NCBI GenBank assembly: GCA_900617975.1
Contig: UZAE01012701.1
Coordinates: 1 to 17,182 of the forward strand
Length of the DNA stretch: 17,182 nucleotides
Reading direction: 5' to 3'
DNA from: Rodentolepis nana
Lineage: Eukaryota; Platyhelminthes; Cestoda; Cyclophyllidea; Hymenolepididae
Shown: one piece after another, positions 8,619-17,182 of the stretch
Position numbering within the stretch: position 1 is the first letter of the stretch
Layout: the number at the start of each line of letters is the position of its first letter
The notes under the pieces: generated by a model
Told to the model about the DNA's origin: nothing
The model's input: the letters and a program-made list of their open reading frames with translations, nothing else
Database searches by the model: none
Position numbers and translations under genes: made by a program

Positions 8619-8642
8619 GGGGTGGGGGGGTGGGGGGGGGGG
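8619..8642 (+). repeat. G-rich tract
   Basis: GGGG, T, G7, T, then an 11-G run. It has no S1 context and the overlapping open frame is artefactual. Confidence 0.8.
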
Positions 8643-10473
8643 TACTTACTATTTGGAACTATGTACAGTACCTTCTCAGTCTCTCACTCTGGTCTTCTCA
8701 AAGGAATGTTCTTTAAAAAAAACGCCCTCATTTCTTACGGTGATCTAACACATATATATTTATATTTCTTATTTCCTTGTCCGTATTTTGTTAAGGTTTG
8801 ATCTATTCGGTCTCTTAAAGTAGTTTTAATAAATATTTCTAAATTGCGTTCCCATTTATTGTGGTCCATCAAGGTTAAAGGCATGCTCTGTATTTCTGCT
8901 TTGCAAATTATTAATTTTTTTTATCCAAGGGGAAATAAATCAAATTTTTACTGTTACTTAACCTTGTATTGTTAATGTGGGGCACAGTTAAAGGATCGTT
9001 CGTGCGTTGAATCTTGGTGATTTTATGTTGTTATTGTTTTCTGGGATTTGTTGCTATCTTGATAAATTTGTTAATTGGGCTGTAACGGTTTCGAACACAT
9101 CTCTACCATCCTCTGCCAATTTGCAATGCCAAGGTCATAGTCTTCGCTTTCCCAACTTAGGGCAAGTTTTGGCAACTTATTCCTTTCTACAAAAATTGTG
9201 ACCAAGATACCTCCCAATTTTAAAGCAAGCAGTCTTGATTCATCTAAAAATTCTACTCAATTTTTGGTTGTACCTGCTTCTTCTAAATTTCTTCCTTCTA
9301 CAACTCCATTTATTGCTACTGATGATGACATAGAGTTTGAGATAGTGTAAAAGCAAACGAATTTCATGCACTCAATGGAATTTTCTCCAATTAACGCAGT
9401 TCCACCACGACTTGCTTCCGAGCAATCAGTCCCCGCATTCTCTCTGCTTGATCCACTGAAAATCACATATCCCGACTGACAAGATATAATAAAGGTTTGC
9501 TGTACTTTAGAACTTGCTAATCTACCACTATGATCAAGTCGCTAAAACGATTTCGCTCAACCTAACCGCATTCGAGCTTGGCCCATTTGGTTTAGATGAT
9601 TTCGAATCAATTATACACGATTTCTTTTAGCATTCGGTACATTCGATCTGCTGATATATTGCTATTAACGAAAATTACCTTTTTCTTGTCCTTTTTTATT
9701 GGATGGTTTGTAGCCAATTAGCGTCCAGATAATTTTTTCGCGGTGCAACAAAACGCTGTGATTGTCGCTTTTAAATGAAATTTGATATTTTTATATACGC
9801 CCATTTATTGGTTAATTATTTTTGTCATTTTAACTTAGTTTTGGATTAAAATTTGTTAAGTAGATTTACGAAATTTTCTGGTGTTTAGCGGTGAACGACA
9901 GTGTTTGTTTATCAGCATTTTCCTACATCTGAAATTGTTCAAATGGCATGGTTGAGCTGTGGGTGTTTTAACGGTTTTAAAGGAGAAAGGTTTTCCTTGC
10001 CTATATTCATTTTCATTCTTCAATTCTTGTGATTTGCTAACCAATACCAATAAAGTTCATTGATCAATTTGAGAATTTTATAAGAGCCATTATGAAGGAT
10101 GGCTTTTATTTTAAAATTTCAATTTCTTTCCTCATTTTGCCATTCACTAGTTGCTTACTGACAATTTCAAAGTAAATGCGGTGTTAGTTAATGGCTTTAA
10201 TAAAAAAACTGCAATTCTTTAAAAAGGTGGCTCTGCTGACTCTTTTTTAGGTGAAACCAGAGATGTTCCACTTTTAAGGGTTAGTGGAATTCTTCACGAC
10301 TTGAGTTGAATAACAGGGCAGAAGGTTCCTAATCACTGTAAAATATGGAATATTTGACAAGTAGGATTCCATTCTTTTGACCTGAAGTAAGCTGTTTTCA
10401 AGATCCACGATGCCGGCTACTTCAATCAATAGACGTTGGTAAATTCTATTTTCTAACTGAATGGAAGAGATTA

Positions 10474-10861
10474 TTTATTTCAAATGGCAGGCGTTGTGAT
10501 AGGTATCATTAGCCCTTTGGTTGACTTCGGGCTTCACAGAAAGGAAGAGGAACATCAAAGTGGCAAAAAGTCGAGAGGGGGACAGAATAATGATTCACAG
10601 ACGTAAAAGAGACAGACGGACACAAAGGTAGAAAAATGGGTGAGGTGAGTACAGTGAAAGTAGTCGAATATGACTTACAGTGGGGTGAGGGTAGTTTGAA
10701 GTTAGAAGTCAACTGGGGATCATGGTAGTTTGAAGTCAACTGCCAGGTAATTGACGGGGTAGTTTGAAGTGAGAAGTCAACTGCCAGTTAATATAATTTT
10801 TGCCGTATAAGTATACGTTGCCCAGGGTGCACCACGAGGGGGTAAGTCTATCCCACACCCC
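10474..10861 (-). mobile_element. S1 SINE-like element, minus strand, with target-site duplication
   Basis: Read on the minus strand, the head GGGGTGTGGGATAGACTTAC lies at the 10861 end and the tail CCATTTGAAATAAA at the 10474 end. One 30-bp head module is present (10813-10842), with the CACGTG changed to CTCGTG. AATGGAAGAGATTA (10460-10473) and AATGGAAGAAATTA (10862-10875) match at 13 of 14 positions. The region 10691-10790 contains three units built on GTAGTTTGAAGT (starting 10691, 10725 and 10759), where other copies have one or two. The element is therefore about 60 bp longer than the 4870 copy. Confidence 0.8.
10691..10790 (+). repeat. Threefold local duplication inside S1 copy
   Basis: GTAGTTTGAAGT begins at 10691, 10725 and 10759, each time followed within about 15 bp by AGTCAACTG. 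In the 4870 copy this part of S1 occurs once. The three units are not equally long (about 34 bp apart, the last with an extra GAGA), which suggests stepwise duplication. Confidence 0.75.
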
Positions 10862-11411
10862 AATGGAAGAAATTAACTTTTGCTGAAAAATAGTTGCGTT
10901 TTGTGGCATTGTTTCAGCAAGTATTAGTCTGTGACGTAAGGTTGAAAAATGTCGATTCCGTTAAAGATTGATGTATTAAGTAGTAGAAGCTTAAAATGTG
11001 GACCTGAAATCCTACTTGCGTCTCTCCGATATTTATGTGGGTTATAAATAAAACAAGTTTGCGAAATTCCTGCATCACCTCAAACTTGGTTTCTACTGCG
11101 CTTGTTAAAACCCACATCTTCTGCTTCACCTGGAAATGAGAAAAATCGACCTATTTTTTCCGTCCTATCCCACTTTGTCTACCACGTCGCTCCACTTAAT
11201 AGGGGCAGGTCCGGTCACGTGACGCTTGACATCATCTCTCTGCTTGTCTGTTTGTTTGTCTAGGCGTGTTGTGTTGGCTTTTTGGTCCAGTCGCGGCCAT
11301 AAAAGCACTTTAATGGCAATCCACTGGGGAACAAAAGTGCAGCGTGCTATTTGAAGTATTGCGGAGTTTGTGCACTTATGACTGAAAGCACGCGGTACGG
11401 TCCATTTAGTT

Positions 11412-11712
11412 ATTTATATCAAATGGCAATCTTTATGATAGTTAACATTTGCCCTTTAGTTGACTTCTGGCTTCATAGAGGAGAAGAAACATCAAAGCGA
11501 TAAAAAGTCGAGAGTTGGGGGGGGGGGGGAGGGAGGACAGAAGAGTGGTTTGCAAATGTAAAAAGACAGACACAAAGGTAGAGAAAAAGGTACAGTGAAG
11601 TGGATACTGTGGAAGTGGTATAATTTAACACACAGTCTGGTCATGATAGCTTGAAGTCAACTGCCGAATAAAGGAATTTTTGCCGCATGAGTAGGAGTCT
11701 ATCGCGCACCCC
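11412..11712 (-). mobile_element. S1 SINE-like element, minus strand, lacking the head module
   Basis: S1 similarity runs from the tail (CCATTTGATATAAA on the minus strand, near 11412) to the head GGGGTGCGCGATAGACTCC ending at 11712. The 30-bp head module is missing: GCCGCATGAGTAG joins directly to GAGTCTATCGCG. The central pyrimidine block has grown into an uninterrupted run of 13 G on the plus strand (11517-11529). No convincing target-site duplication was found, so this copy is older, rearranged or differently bounded. Confidence 0.75.
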
Positions 11713-13777
11713 ACGATTAGGAAATAAGGATGTTCTTTGGGGGGGGGGGGATGCCTGATTAGAGGATTGAGTTGGAATTGGTAGCTAGGAATCCTGTATT
11801 TTAGTCTCCCATTAGAGGAACCTGAGAGTGTCATGGAACTAGTACTTATAACTCCCGATTTTGCTATGGTATTAAGCAACTAATTGTAAATACTGAGGTG
11901 GCTAAATCTCCATTATGGAGCTACTAAATTTCCAGTTTCAATGCTGTATATTAGAAGATCAACTGAATACGTTCAAGAGGTGCAATTGTGGTCAGAACGG
12001 GTGTTCTGGATTGTGTTTCCATAGGAGCTTACCATATAGCCCTATCTAGGTAGACTTCAGATGATGGGTTAGTGAATTTAGCATTGTTAGCGGCATAAAG
12101 CATCGAAGTTATTGCGGCTAAAGCGAGTGTTTGAAGAAATCACCATTCCACTATTAGTAGTGTCCATTAGTAGTGTATTGGCTTGCGTAGGTGAAGTACA
12201 AGCACTTATTTGCAAAATGTCAACTTGCCCCCCCCCCCCCCTCCTAAAATCGAAACATGTGCTACAATGCACGCATACCTAGAAGATGTTTTGGTCTGTA
12301 TTTTAGAGTCTTTAAAAGGATTTCCATGACGTTATTGCCTGTTGCTTTCTCAATCTGGGGCACTTTTATTGGTCTGGGAGGTGTTATCATTTAGAATGCT
12401 ATTATTATTTCTATCATTAATCACGCTAATGCAAACAGTTCCCCCCCCCCCCAATTCTTCATTTTGGTGAAGGATTGAAATTTGTTATCGGGGGAAGTCC
12501 ACTAAAGGATATAGCTGAGGTGATCAAAAGGTCCTCGTCTAGTTTAATGTACGTTTTCACACTCACCTTTTTTATTGCCTTCTGGCGATGTCAAATTACC
12601 ACTTGGAGGTCAACTACCTCTGACACTCCGCAGCCATCAAAATGTGTCTGTCCTGAGAGTACTATTAGCAGAACGGGGAAAGGTGCAAGTTGTTCTTTAA
12701 AGCGACCGATTTGTCATTTTACTACCAAGACCACAAGTAGTGGAATAGGCGCTTTGGGGGCAATTAGACAGCTGAGTACAGTCTTGTAAGACTAGAAGAA
12801 AGTTGTGTGTCAGTAGATTATGCGTTCAGGAATAATGGGTTCATTGAAAGAGGATCTCAGCTGAGATTCTTTGACGTGGAGAGTCGTGTGTTTGCTAAGC
12901 CATCATTCAATCTCTCACAGTATCAATAAGGCGAAGAGACAGAGCATAATGATGGATGGGTTGAGTAGGTGTGTCACCGTGTTTGGGAGAAAAGGGAGAT
13001 ATTGTATAGTGTTCAGAAGGTGGTTAAACGACCGATAAGGTCCAGAGATGTCCTCCACTTGGGGAGAATCCCATGCCCTGAGATAGACAGCTTCAATTTC
13101 CCCTGCAGGGGATTAGATCGGGCGATCAAAAACTCGATTGTGTGTCCATTGGATAGTTGAGTCTCAAATTGAGTCATTTCATACTTGCTGTTCGCTCCTC
13201 CTCCTTTATTTTGTCCTCAAGTACTTGACCTTCTCTGACCTGGAAGTACGCAAAAAGCAGATCTGCGCAAGAACCTTACTTTTGTAAATGCCCACTATAG
13301 CTTCAGTTACAATTAGGCATAAATCAGCATTCAAACCTGTGTTAGTTCTTATCGTTTTGACAGGCAAAGAGCGCACACGTCTTAGTTACCATCTGATCCT
13401 CTTGAAGTGAAAAATAGACTCAATGTCCTAGAGACAATGAAAGGTTTTGTTTGGCCTTGAAATAATTAGCGGCCTAATACATATGCAGGTACTTTGAAAT
13501 TTCGATTGGTACATTTCAGACCTGAATGGCAGTTTGAATTGAGTTCAAAGTTGAATTGAAACAGTTGATTTAGTGTAGTAGAACAGGGAATGAGGGCAGC
13601 GATATTTACTTGTGTTGACCGGCTTATTCTCCATTCTAATTAATAAATTAAAGTACCCCCTTGATGACCATGTATCTTCGTGGTAGGTCACTCTACAGCC
13701 ACCTGCTTTGTCCAGTGAAAGGACGTCATTGGTCCATTAAAAATTGATCCAGCTTATGACGACACTGCAACGAAATA
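11713..13777. other. No recognisable gene; homopolymer tracts only
   Basis: About 2 kb without recognisable protein, RNA or S1 similarity. It holds G12 at 11739-11750, C14 at 12228-12241 and C12 at 12441-12452. The longest open frame (12475-12789, 104 codons) has no family motif, no splice-supported partner and no coding character I can defend. Confidence 0.5.
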
Positions 13778-13791
13778 ACTATACTCAATAG

Positions 13792-14241
13792 GGGGTATGC
13801 GATAGACTCACCTCCACGTGGTGCACCCTGGGCAACGTATATTCACGATAGACTTACCTCCAGGTGGTGCACCCTGGACAACGTATACTCAAACGGCACC
13901 TCCACGTGGTGCACCCTGGGCAACGTATGCTCTCAAACTACCATCACCTCACTCTATGCCATATTCGAATATAATATGTCAAAAAGTCTATCACTCGGCA
14001 GTTGACTTCTCACTTCAAACTGCCATCACCCCACTGTATGTCATATTCGACCACTTTCACAGTAATCATTTTATCTTTTCTCTGTCTCTGTGTCTGTCTC
14101 TTACATCTTTGAAACGCTCTTCTGTTCCCCCCTCTCGACTTTTTTCAAATTGATCTTCTTTCCCCTCTGTGAAGTCTGAAGTCAACTAATGGGCTAATGA
14201 TAACCATCAAGACGCCTGCCATTTGATATAAACAAATGAAT
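13792..14241 (+). mobile_element. S1 SINE-like element with triplicated head module and target-site duplication
   Basis: The longest copy, about 450 bp. The head GGGGTATGCGATAGACTCA is followed by three head modules (13811-13840, 13857-13886 and 13899-13928), then the standard body and the tail GCCTGCCATTTGATATAAAC. ACTATACTCAATAG occurs exactly at 13778-13791 and 14242-14255: a 14-bp perfect target-site duplication, implying a comparatively young insertion. Part of the body is also doubled: CTACCATCACCTCACT...GCCATATTCGA before 13967 resembles CTGCCATCACCCCACT...GTCATATTCGA after 14020. The open frame 13818-14153 lies wholly inside the repeat and is not a gene. Confidence 0.85.
13811..13928 (+). 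repeat. Three copies of the 30-bp S1 head module
   Basis: Units 13811-13840 and 13899-13928 are identical. Unit 13857-13886 differs at two positions (CCAGGTGG for CCACGTGG, GGACAACG for GGGCAACG). Spacers are 16 and 12 bp and include parts of the flanking head (GATAGACTTA, ACTCAAACGGCA). The repeats therefore arose by duplication of slightly larger segments. Confidence 0.9.
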
Positions 14242-14255
14242 ACTATACTCAATAG

Positions 14256-15588
14256 TAAATTTGAGGATTATTTTTTTATTGAATATTTTTTTAGGCTAAT
14301 TTTTGTTTATACATAGTCAATTTAATTCAGAGTGACCATTTACACCTCTAATAGTATGTTACCATCTTTCTCAAGTTAGTGCTGTTTGATTTCGAGGGGT
14401 AAATGGTTTGACTCTCATTTTTCTGCATTTTTATTCCCTTTTGGCAGCCACAACACCTCTTGATCCCTTGATTTAATTGATTGGCTGGCAAAACCATTTG
14501 AATGTACTTTTCAGAGCATGCAGTTTCGCTACATGTGTGTGTGTTAAAGTACTTTGATAGTGTCTACTTCAATCCTAGGCTACATTTGAATGACTGTTTA
14601 TGAGCCAAATTGTACGTACCTTCTCTGAAAATTTAGGCTTTGTAGAGTGCATTGTGCTGACCAATCGCACATGAGTGAAATGCAACTTTATCGAGCACTG
14701 GTACCTGTGTCCAATCGATGGCACACTGTTGCGACACATGATTCGAGCTCTATACGGCGGAACGGACTCACCCCAGTGCTAGGCGAATGGCCAGGAAGCT
14801 TTGCGTGCCCAGAGTCTCAACCTCTGCCTGCTAACTTTATAGCTCTTATGTTCGTCTATGCTTAATATATGCGCATCTAACATGCAACTCTTAAACAAGC
14901 TTGAACATATCGCGTCCCAAAAGTATGAAAGGTTACGGCACTTATCACTTCAGGACATCACCACAAATATAATGAGTGCTACTTGAATTTCGCCTCGCAA
15001 AAAGCTTCATTTTCTTCGGCAGAAATGGCCTCCGCGGTTATATCTGAGCTCGATCTCAACCCTCCTTCTCCTTAATGCCGCATTGTTGTCGAGATTTGAT
15101 CATATACGGGTGGGCTTGTTAAGGCACTATTGATTACCGTTTTTGCTTTAACTGAGTTTATGCCTGCATATTGCTAAGTTATAAAACAAGCATCACGATG
15201 CACGGTTTAATTCTGCAGTAAGTGCAGAACTGCTAGAAGTCAAGCAAGTAGATGATATCCCTTTTCACCTCCCAACAGCATGTGTGTCTTTACTTTTGAC
15301 ATCTTGTTTTACAAACTGAGCATTTTAGAAGTTGGGTTGCATGTAAAAAATGTTATGGCACCTTTTGTGGGTATTTTGGGTGTCAAATCGGCTTGAAACT
15401 TCCAAAATCACGCGTTTGGGGGGGGGCATTGTTTTCACCGCAGTTCTTTATTTGGCTTATTTTATGGAACCGTTCGGTGGAGAGTTTTGTCCATTTCTTA
15501 TCAGAACTTCTACTCCGCTCAACTGTCATCATCATCATCATCATCGAAGACGGTGATTGGACAAGGAATTGCGGGGTCTATGCTGGTA
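14256..15588. other. No recognisable gene
   Basis: About 1.3 kb between S1 copies. A more GC-rich patch at about 14640-14830 contains a B-box-like GATTCGAGCTC but no credible A box or stems. A G9 run occurs at 15418-15426 and a TCA microsatellite at 15526-15545. No protein family is recognisable on either strand. Confidence 0.5.
15526..15545 (+). repeat. (TCA)n microsatellite
   Basis: Twenty bases of perfect TCA repeat (six and two-thirds units), about 45 bp before the left target-site duplication of the next S1 copy. It generates poly-His and poly-Ser shadows in the short frames across it. Confidence 0.95.
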
Positions 15589-15601
15589 GTTCATCAAATA
15601 T

Positions 15602-15937
15602 TTATTTCAAATGGGGTAGGCGTCTTGATTGTTATCATTAGCCCTTTGGCTGACTTCGGGCTTCACAGAGGAGGATGAAAAATATCAAAGTGACCAAAAG
15701 TCGAGATAGGGGGGGGGGGGACAGAATACTTATTCACAGATGTAAAAGAGACAGACAGACTGACACAAAGGCAGAGAAAATGTAAGAGGAGTACTGTGGA
15801 AGTGGTGGAATATGACATACAGTGGGGTCATGACAGTTTGAAGTCAGAAGTCAACTGGCGTTTAATAGACTTTCTTTGCCGTATGAGTACACGTTGCCCA
15901 GGGAACACCACGTGGAGGTAAGTCTATGGCACACCCC
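15602..15937 (-). mobile_element. S1 SINE-like element, minus strand, with target-site duplication
   Basis: On the minus strand, the head GGGGTGTGCCATAGACTTAC ends at 15937. One 30-bp head module (15889-15918) retains CCACGTGG but has TTCC where others have GCACC. The tail CCCATTTGAAATAAA is at the 15602 end. GTTCATCAAATAT (15589-15601) and GTAAATCAAATAT (15938-15950) match at 11 of 13 positions, with ATCAAATAT exact. The pyrimidine block has become a 12-G run on the plus strand (15709-15720), the same site expanded in the 11412 copy. Confidence 0.8.
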
Positions 15938-16052
15938 GTAAATCAAATATAGTCGGAACAATATAAAATATGAAGACTTCGATAGCATCAGCCCAGAAAA
16001 AAACTTTTTTAGAGTATATTTATTTACTTGTATCAATAGCAAACTTTTTTAA

Positions 16053-16304
16053 TAGTTATCATTAGCCCTCTAGCTGACTTCGGGTTTCACAGAAGGGAGG
16101 AACATCAAAGTGGGAAAAAGTTGAGAGGGGGAATAGAAGAGTGATTAATAGATGTAAAGGAGACAAACATAGAGGTAGAGAAAGGGGTAAGGTGAGAACT
16201 GTGGAAGTGGTGGAATATGACATACAGTCGAGTGATGGTAGTTTGACATTAACTGTTGGTTTATAGACATTTTGCGCATGAAGGTAAGTCTATCGCGCAC
16301 CCTT
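16053..16304 (-). mobile_element. S1 SINE-like element, minus strand, lacking head module and terminal tail
   Basis: Read on the minus strand, the head GGGTGCGCGATAGACTTACC ends near 16304, and CTTCATGCGCAAAATG follows without the 30-bp module. The body is typical (CATATTCCACCACTTCCACA, TCTACCTCTATG, GAAGTCAGCTAGAGGGC). The copy stops at TAATGATAACTA, about 25 bp short of the usual CGCCTGCCATTTGATATAAA end. ACTTTTTTAA flanks it exactly at 16043-16052 and 16305-16314, so the short 3' end seems to be how it inserted, although a T-rich 10-mer is weaker evidence than the other duplications. Confidence 0.75.
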
Positions 16305-16314
16305 ACTTTTTTAA

Positions 16315-16488
16315 AGTACCTTGAATGACCTATTCTTCTGCCAGAAGATGTACATTAATATGCTTGGTAGAACCCCATTCATAACTTCAGTAGTTTGCAT
16401 TTATAAAGCCAACAGAAATATGAATGACTCACCCTTCGTCCTTTAACCAAATCGATAAGTCACGTGATTTCCCCCCCCCCCCCCCCCN

Positions 16489-16527
<39 letters not shown>

Positions 16528-17182
16528 CGAGACATTGTCAATTGTGTAGACACACTTTAACAATTTTAATTATTAATTTAATTAGTATTAATGGAACTTT
16601 TCTAAACGAGTTAAGAATTGGAGTTAATCAGTTTGAGCGCTACTGTCACAAAATTGTAATATAGCACAGAATTCCATCGATCCAAATGACTACCTCCAAG
16701 CTGAATTCGAAAGTCTGATACTCTTGATGATCTAAACAATTAGGGAACATCTCAGCATCGTTCCATGGGACCCAATATTATGGACGTTATCAATACAGCT
16801 GTCAAGTCTGTCTCACTTACTTGTAAAAAAGGTTAACTACAATTCACTTACCGTAAATTGTTCGCCAATTGAACTATTTCTCTCCCTCTTCACCGCCTCC
16901 CGTAAGGCGATCTAACTCTTCATCGGATATGCGCTACTTTCAGGCAATTTGATTGTGTTTTCTTTTTTTATGATATTCGGTCTAATATTTATAATTTGTG
17001 GTAATTAGCGAATCATGAAAAAATCTTACTTTTTGCCTGAACTCCACGATCCATTGCAACTTGACTTGATTTCACGTTATGGTCTCCGCCAATCTAATCC
17101 TTTTGAGCATTTTTTAATTCAAACCACATATTTTACAAAATCTCCCATTTTCCGGGTCAAACTTTTCTTTGTGACGGTCAAT
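16315..17182. other. No recognisable gene; contains C17-N-G39 tract
   Basis: AT-rich DNA with no protein or S1 similarity apart from the 16471-16527 homopolymer pair. The open frame 16464-16664 starts inside that tract and is meaningless. Confidence 0.5.
16471..16527. repeat. Poly-C / N / poly-G tract, possible assembly junction
   Basis: C17 (16471-16487), a single N at 16488, then G39 (16489-16527). It is self-complementary around the N and would fold back perfectly for 17 bp. Two opposite-strand homopolymers meeting at a single ambiguous base is unusual for natural DNA and typical of a consensus built across a sequencing collapse or a forced contig join. Confidence 0.9.

Larger units (their letters stand above)
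7072..10459. other. No recognisable gene; probable downstream intron
   Basis: About 3.4 kb of AT-rich DNA with homopolymer tracts (7951-7978 and 8619-8642) but no protein family, S1 copy or structural RNA that I recognise. Open frames are short and without motifs on both strands. I specifically looked for the conserved DUF89 core of PANK4 and did not find it. Confidence 0.5.

Noticed and set aside
11180..11330. Promoter- or exon-like patch (TCACGTGACG, TGACATCA, a long pyrimidine stretch ending TCTAG, CCATAAAAG)
   Set aside because: The motifs are individually common, none of the three frames after the AG gives a recognisable peptide, and no gene follows.
12475..12789. 104-codon plus-strand open frame starting MKFVIGGSPLKD
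   Set aside because: No recognisable domain, no plausible partner exons, and biased low-information composition. Consistent with a chance frame in a 2-kb non-coding stretch.
13811..13928. CRISPR-like array of three 30-bp repeats
   Set aside because: Spacers are 12-16 bp, of different lengths and made of S1 flank sequence, and the genome is eukaryotic; this is an internal SINE duplication.
13818..14153. 111-codon open frame with repeated GAPW-type peptides
   Set aside because: It lies entirely inside an S1 element; the peptide repeats are translations of the three 30-bp head modules.
14640..14830. Second tRNA-like element with GATTCGAGCTC
   Set aside because: The B-box-like match stands alone; the candidate A box is only about 22 bp away and no arms pair.
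15350..15641. Two overlapping frames with poly-His or poly-Ile runs
   Set aside because: The runs are readings of the TCA microsatellite and the frames overlap each other; one continues into an S1 copy.
16464..16664. Open frame beginning with poly-Pro then poly-Gly
   Set aside because: Translation of the C17-N-G39 homopolymer, not a protein.
6871..17182. Downstream PANK4-type exons with the DUF89 catalytic core
   Set aside because: No DNSG-like or N-x-x-P-x-L-N-D-like encoding stretch was seen on the plus strand. They are probably beyond the window.

Overview
The window looks like intron-rich nuclear DNA of an invertebrate animal. Three things support this: an AT-rich background full of non-LTR retrotransposon debris, a metazoan-type split gene with GT..AG introns as short as 45-149 bp, and no prokaryotic gene organisation at all. 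A flatworm (for example a cestode) would suit the mixture of 45-bp introns and repeat-rich introns, but I cannot fix the phylum from sequence alone.

Only one host gene is recognisable. Five consecutive plus-strand exons between 5368 and 6870 encode about 398 residues of a PANK4-type protein (pantothenate-kinase-fold domain joined to a DUF89/ARMT1-like phosphatase domain). All five splice in frame. The exons before 5368 (N-terminal half of the kinase fold) and after 6870 (catalytic core of the DUF89 domain) are not visible, so the gene appears to run off both sides of the window. The flanking 5.4 kb and 10.3 kb would then be large introns.

The rest is dominated by one short interspersed repeat of about 250-450 bp, called S1 here. 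It has six clear copies plus a shared tail on a LINE fragment. Plus-oriented copies lie at about 1-333 (cut by the window edge), 4870-5197 and 13792-14241. Minus-oriented copies lie at about 10474-10861, 11412-11712, 15602-15937 and 16053-16304. Five of them carry target-site duplications of 10-15 bp, the signature of LINE-type retrotransposition.

The most interesting observation is at 3876-4228. A 5'-truncated LINE remnant, containing only the C-terminal cysteine/histidine-knuckle end of its ORF2, is flanked by its own 12-bp duplication. Its 3' UTR is similar to the last ~70 bp of S1. This is what a LINE/SINE partner pair looks like: the SINE has the tail that the LINE's reverse transcriptase recognises. 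The S1 head also contains a 30-bp module present 0, 1 or 3 times in different copies.

Remaining stretches: 334-3863 has two G-rich tracts and no recognisable gene. 4241-4854 is apparently unique intron. 6931-10473 has G/C homopolymers, a single-N poly-C tract and a weak tRNA-like fragment. 11713-13777 has three homopolymers and no gene. 14256-15588 has a (TCA)n run. 16315-17182 contains a C17-N-G39 tract that looks like an assembly junction or a collapsed fold-back.
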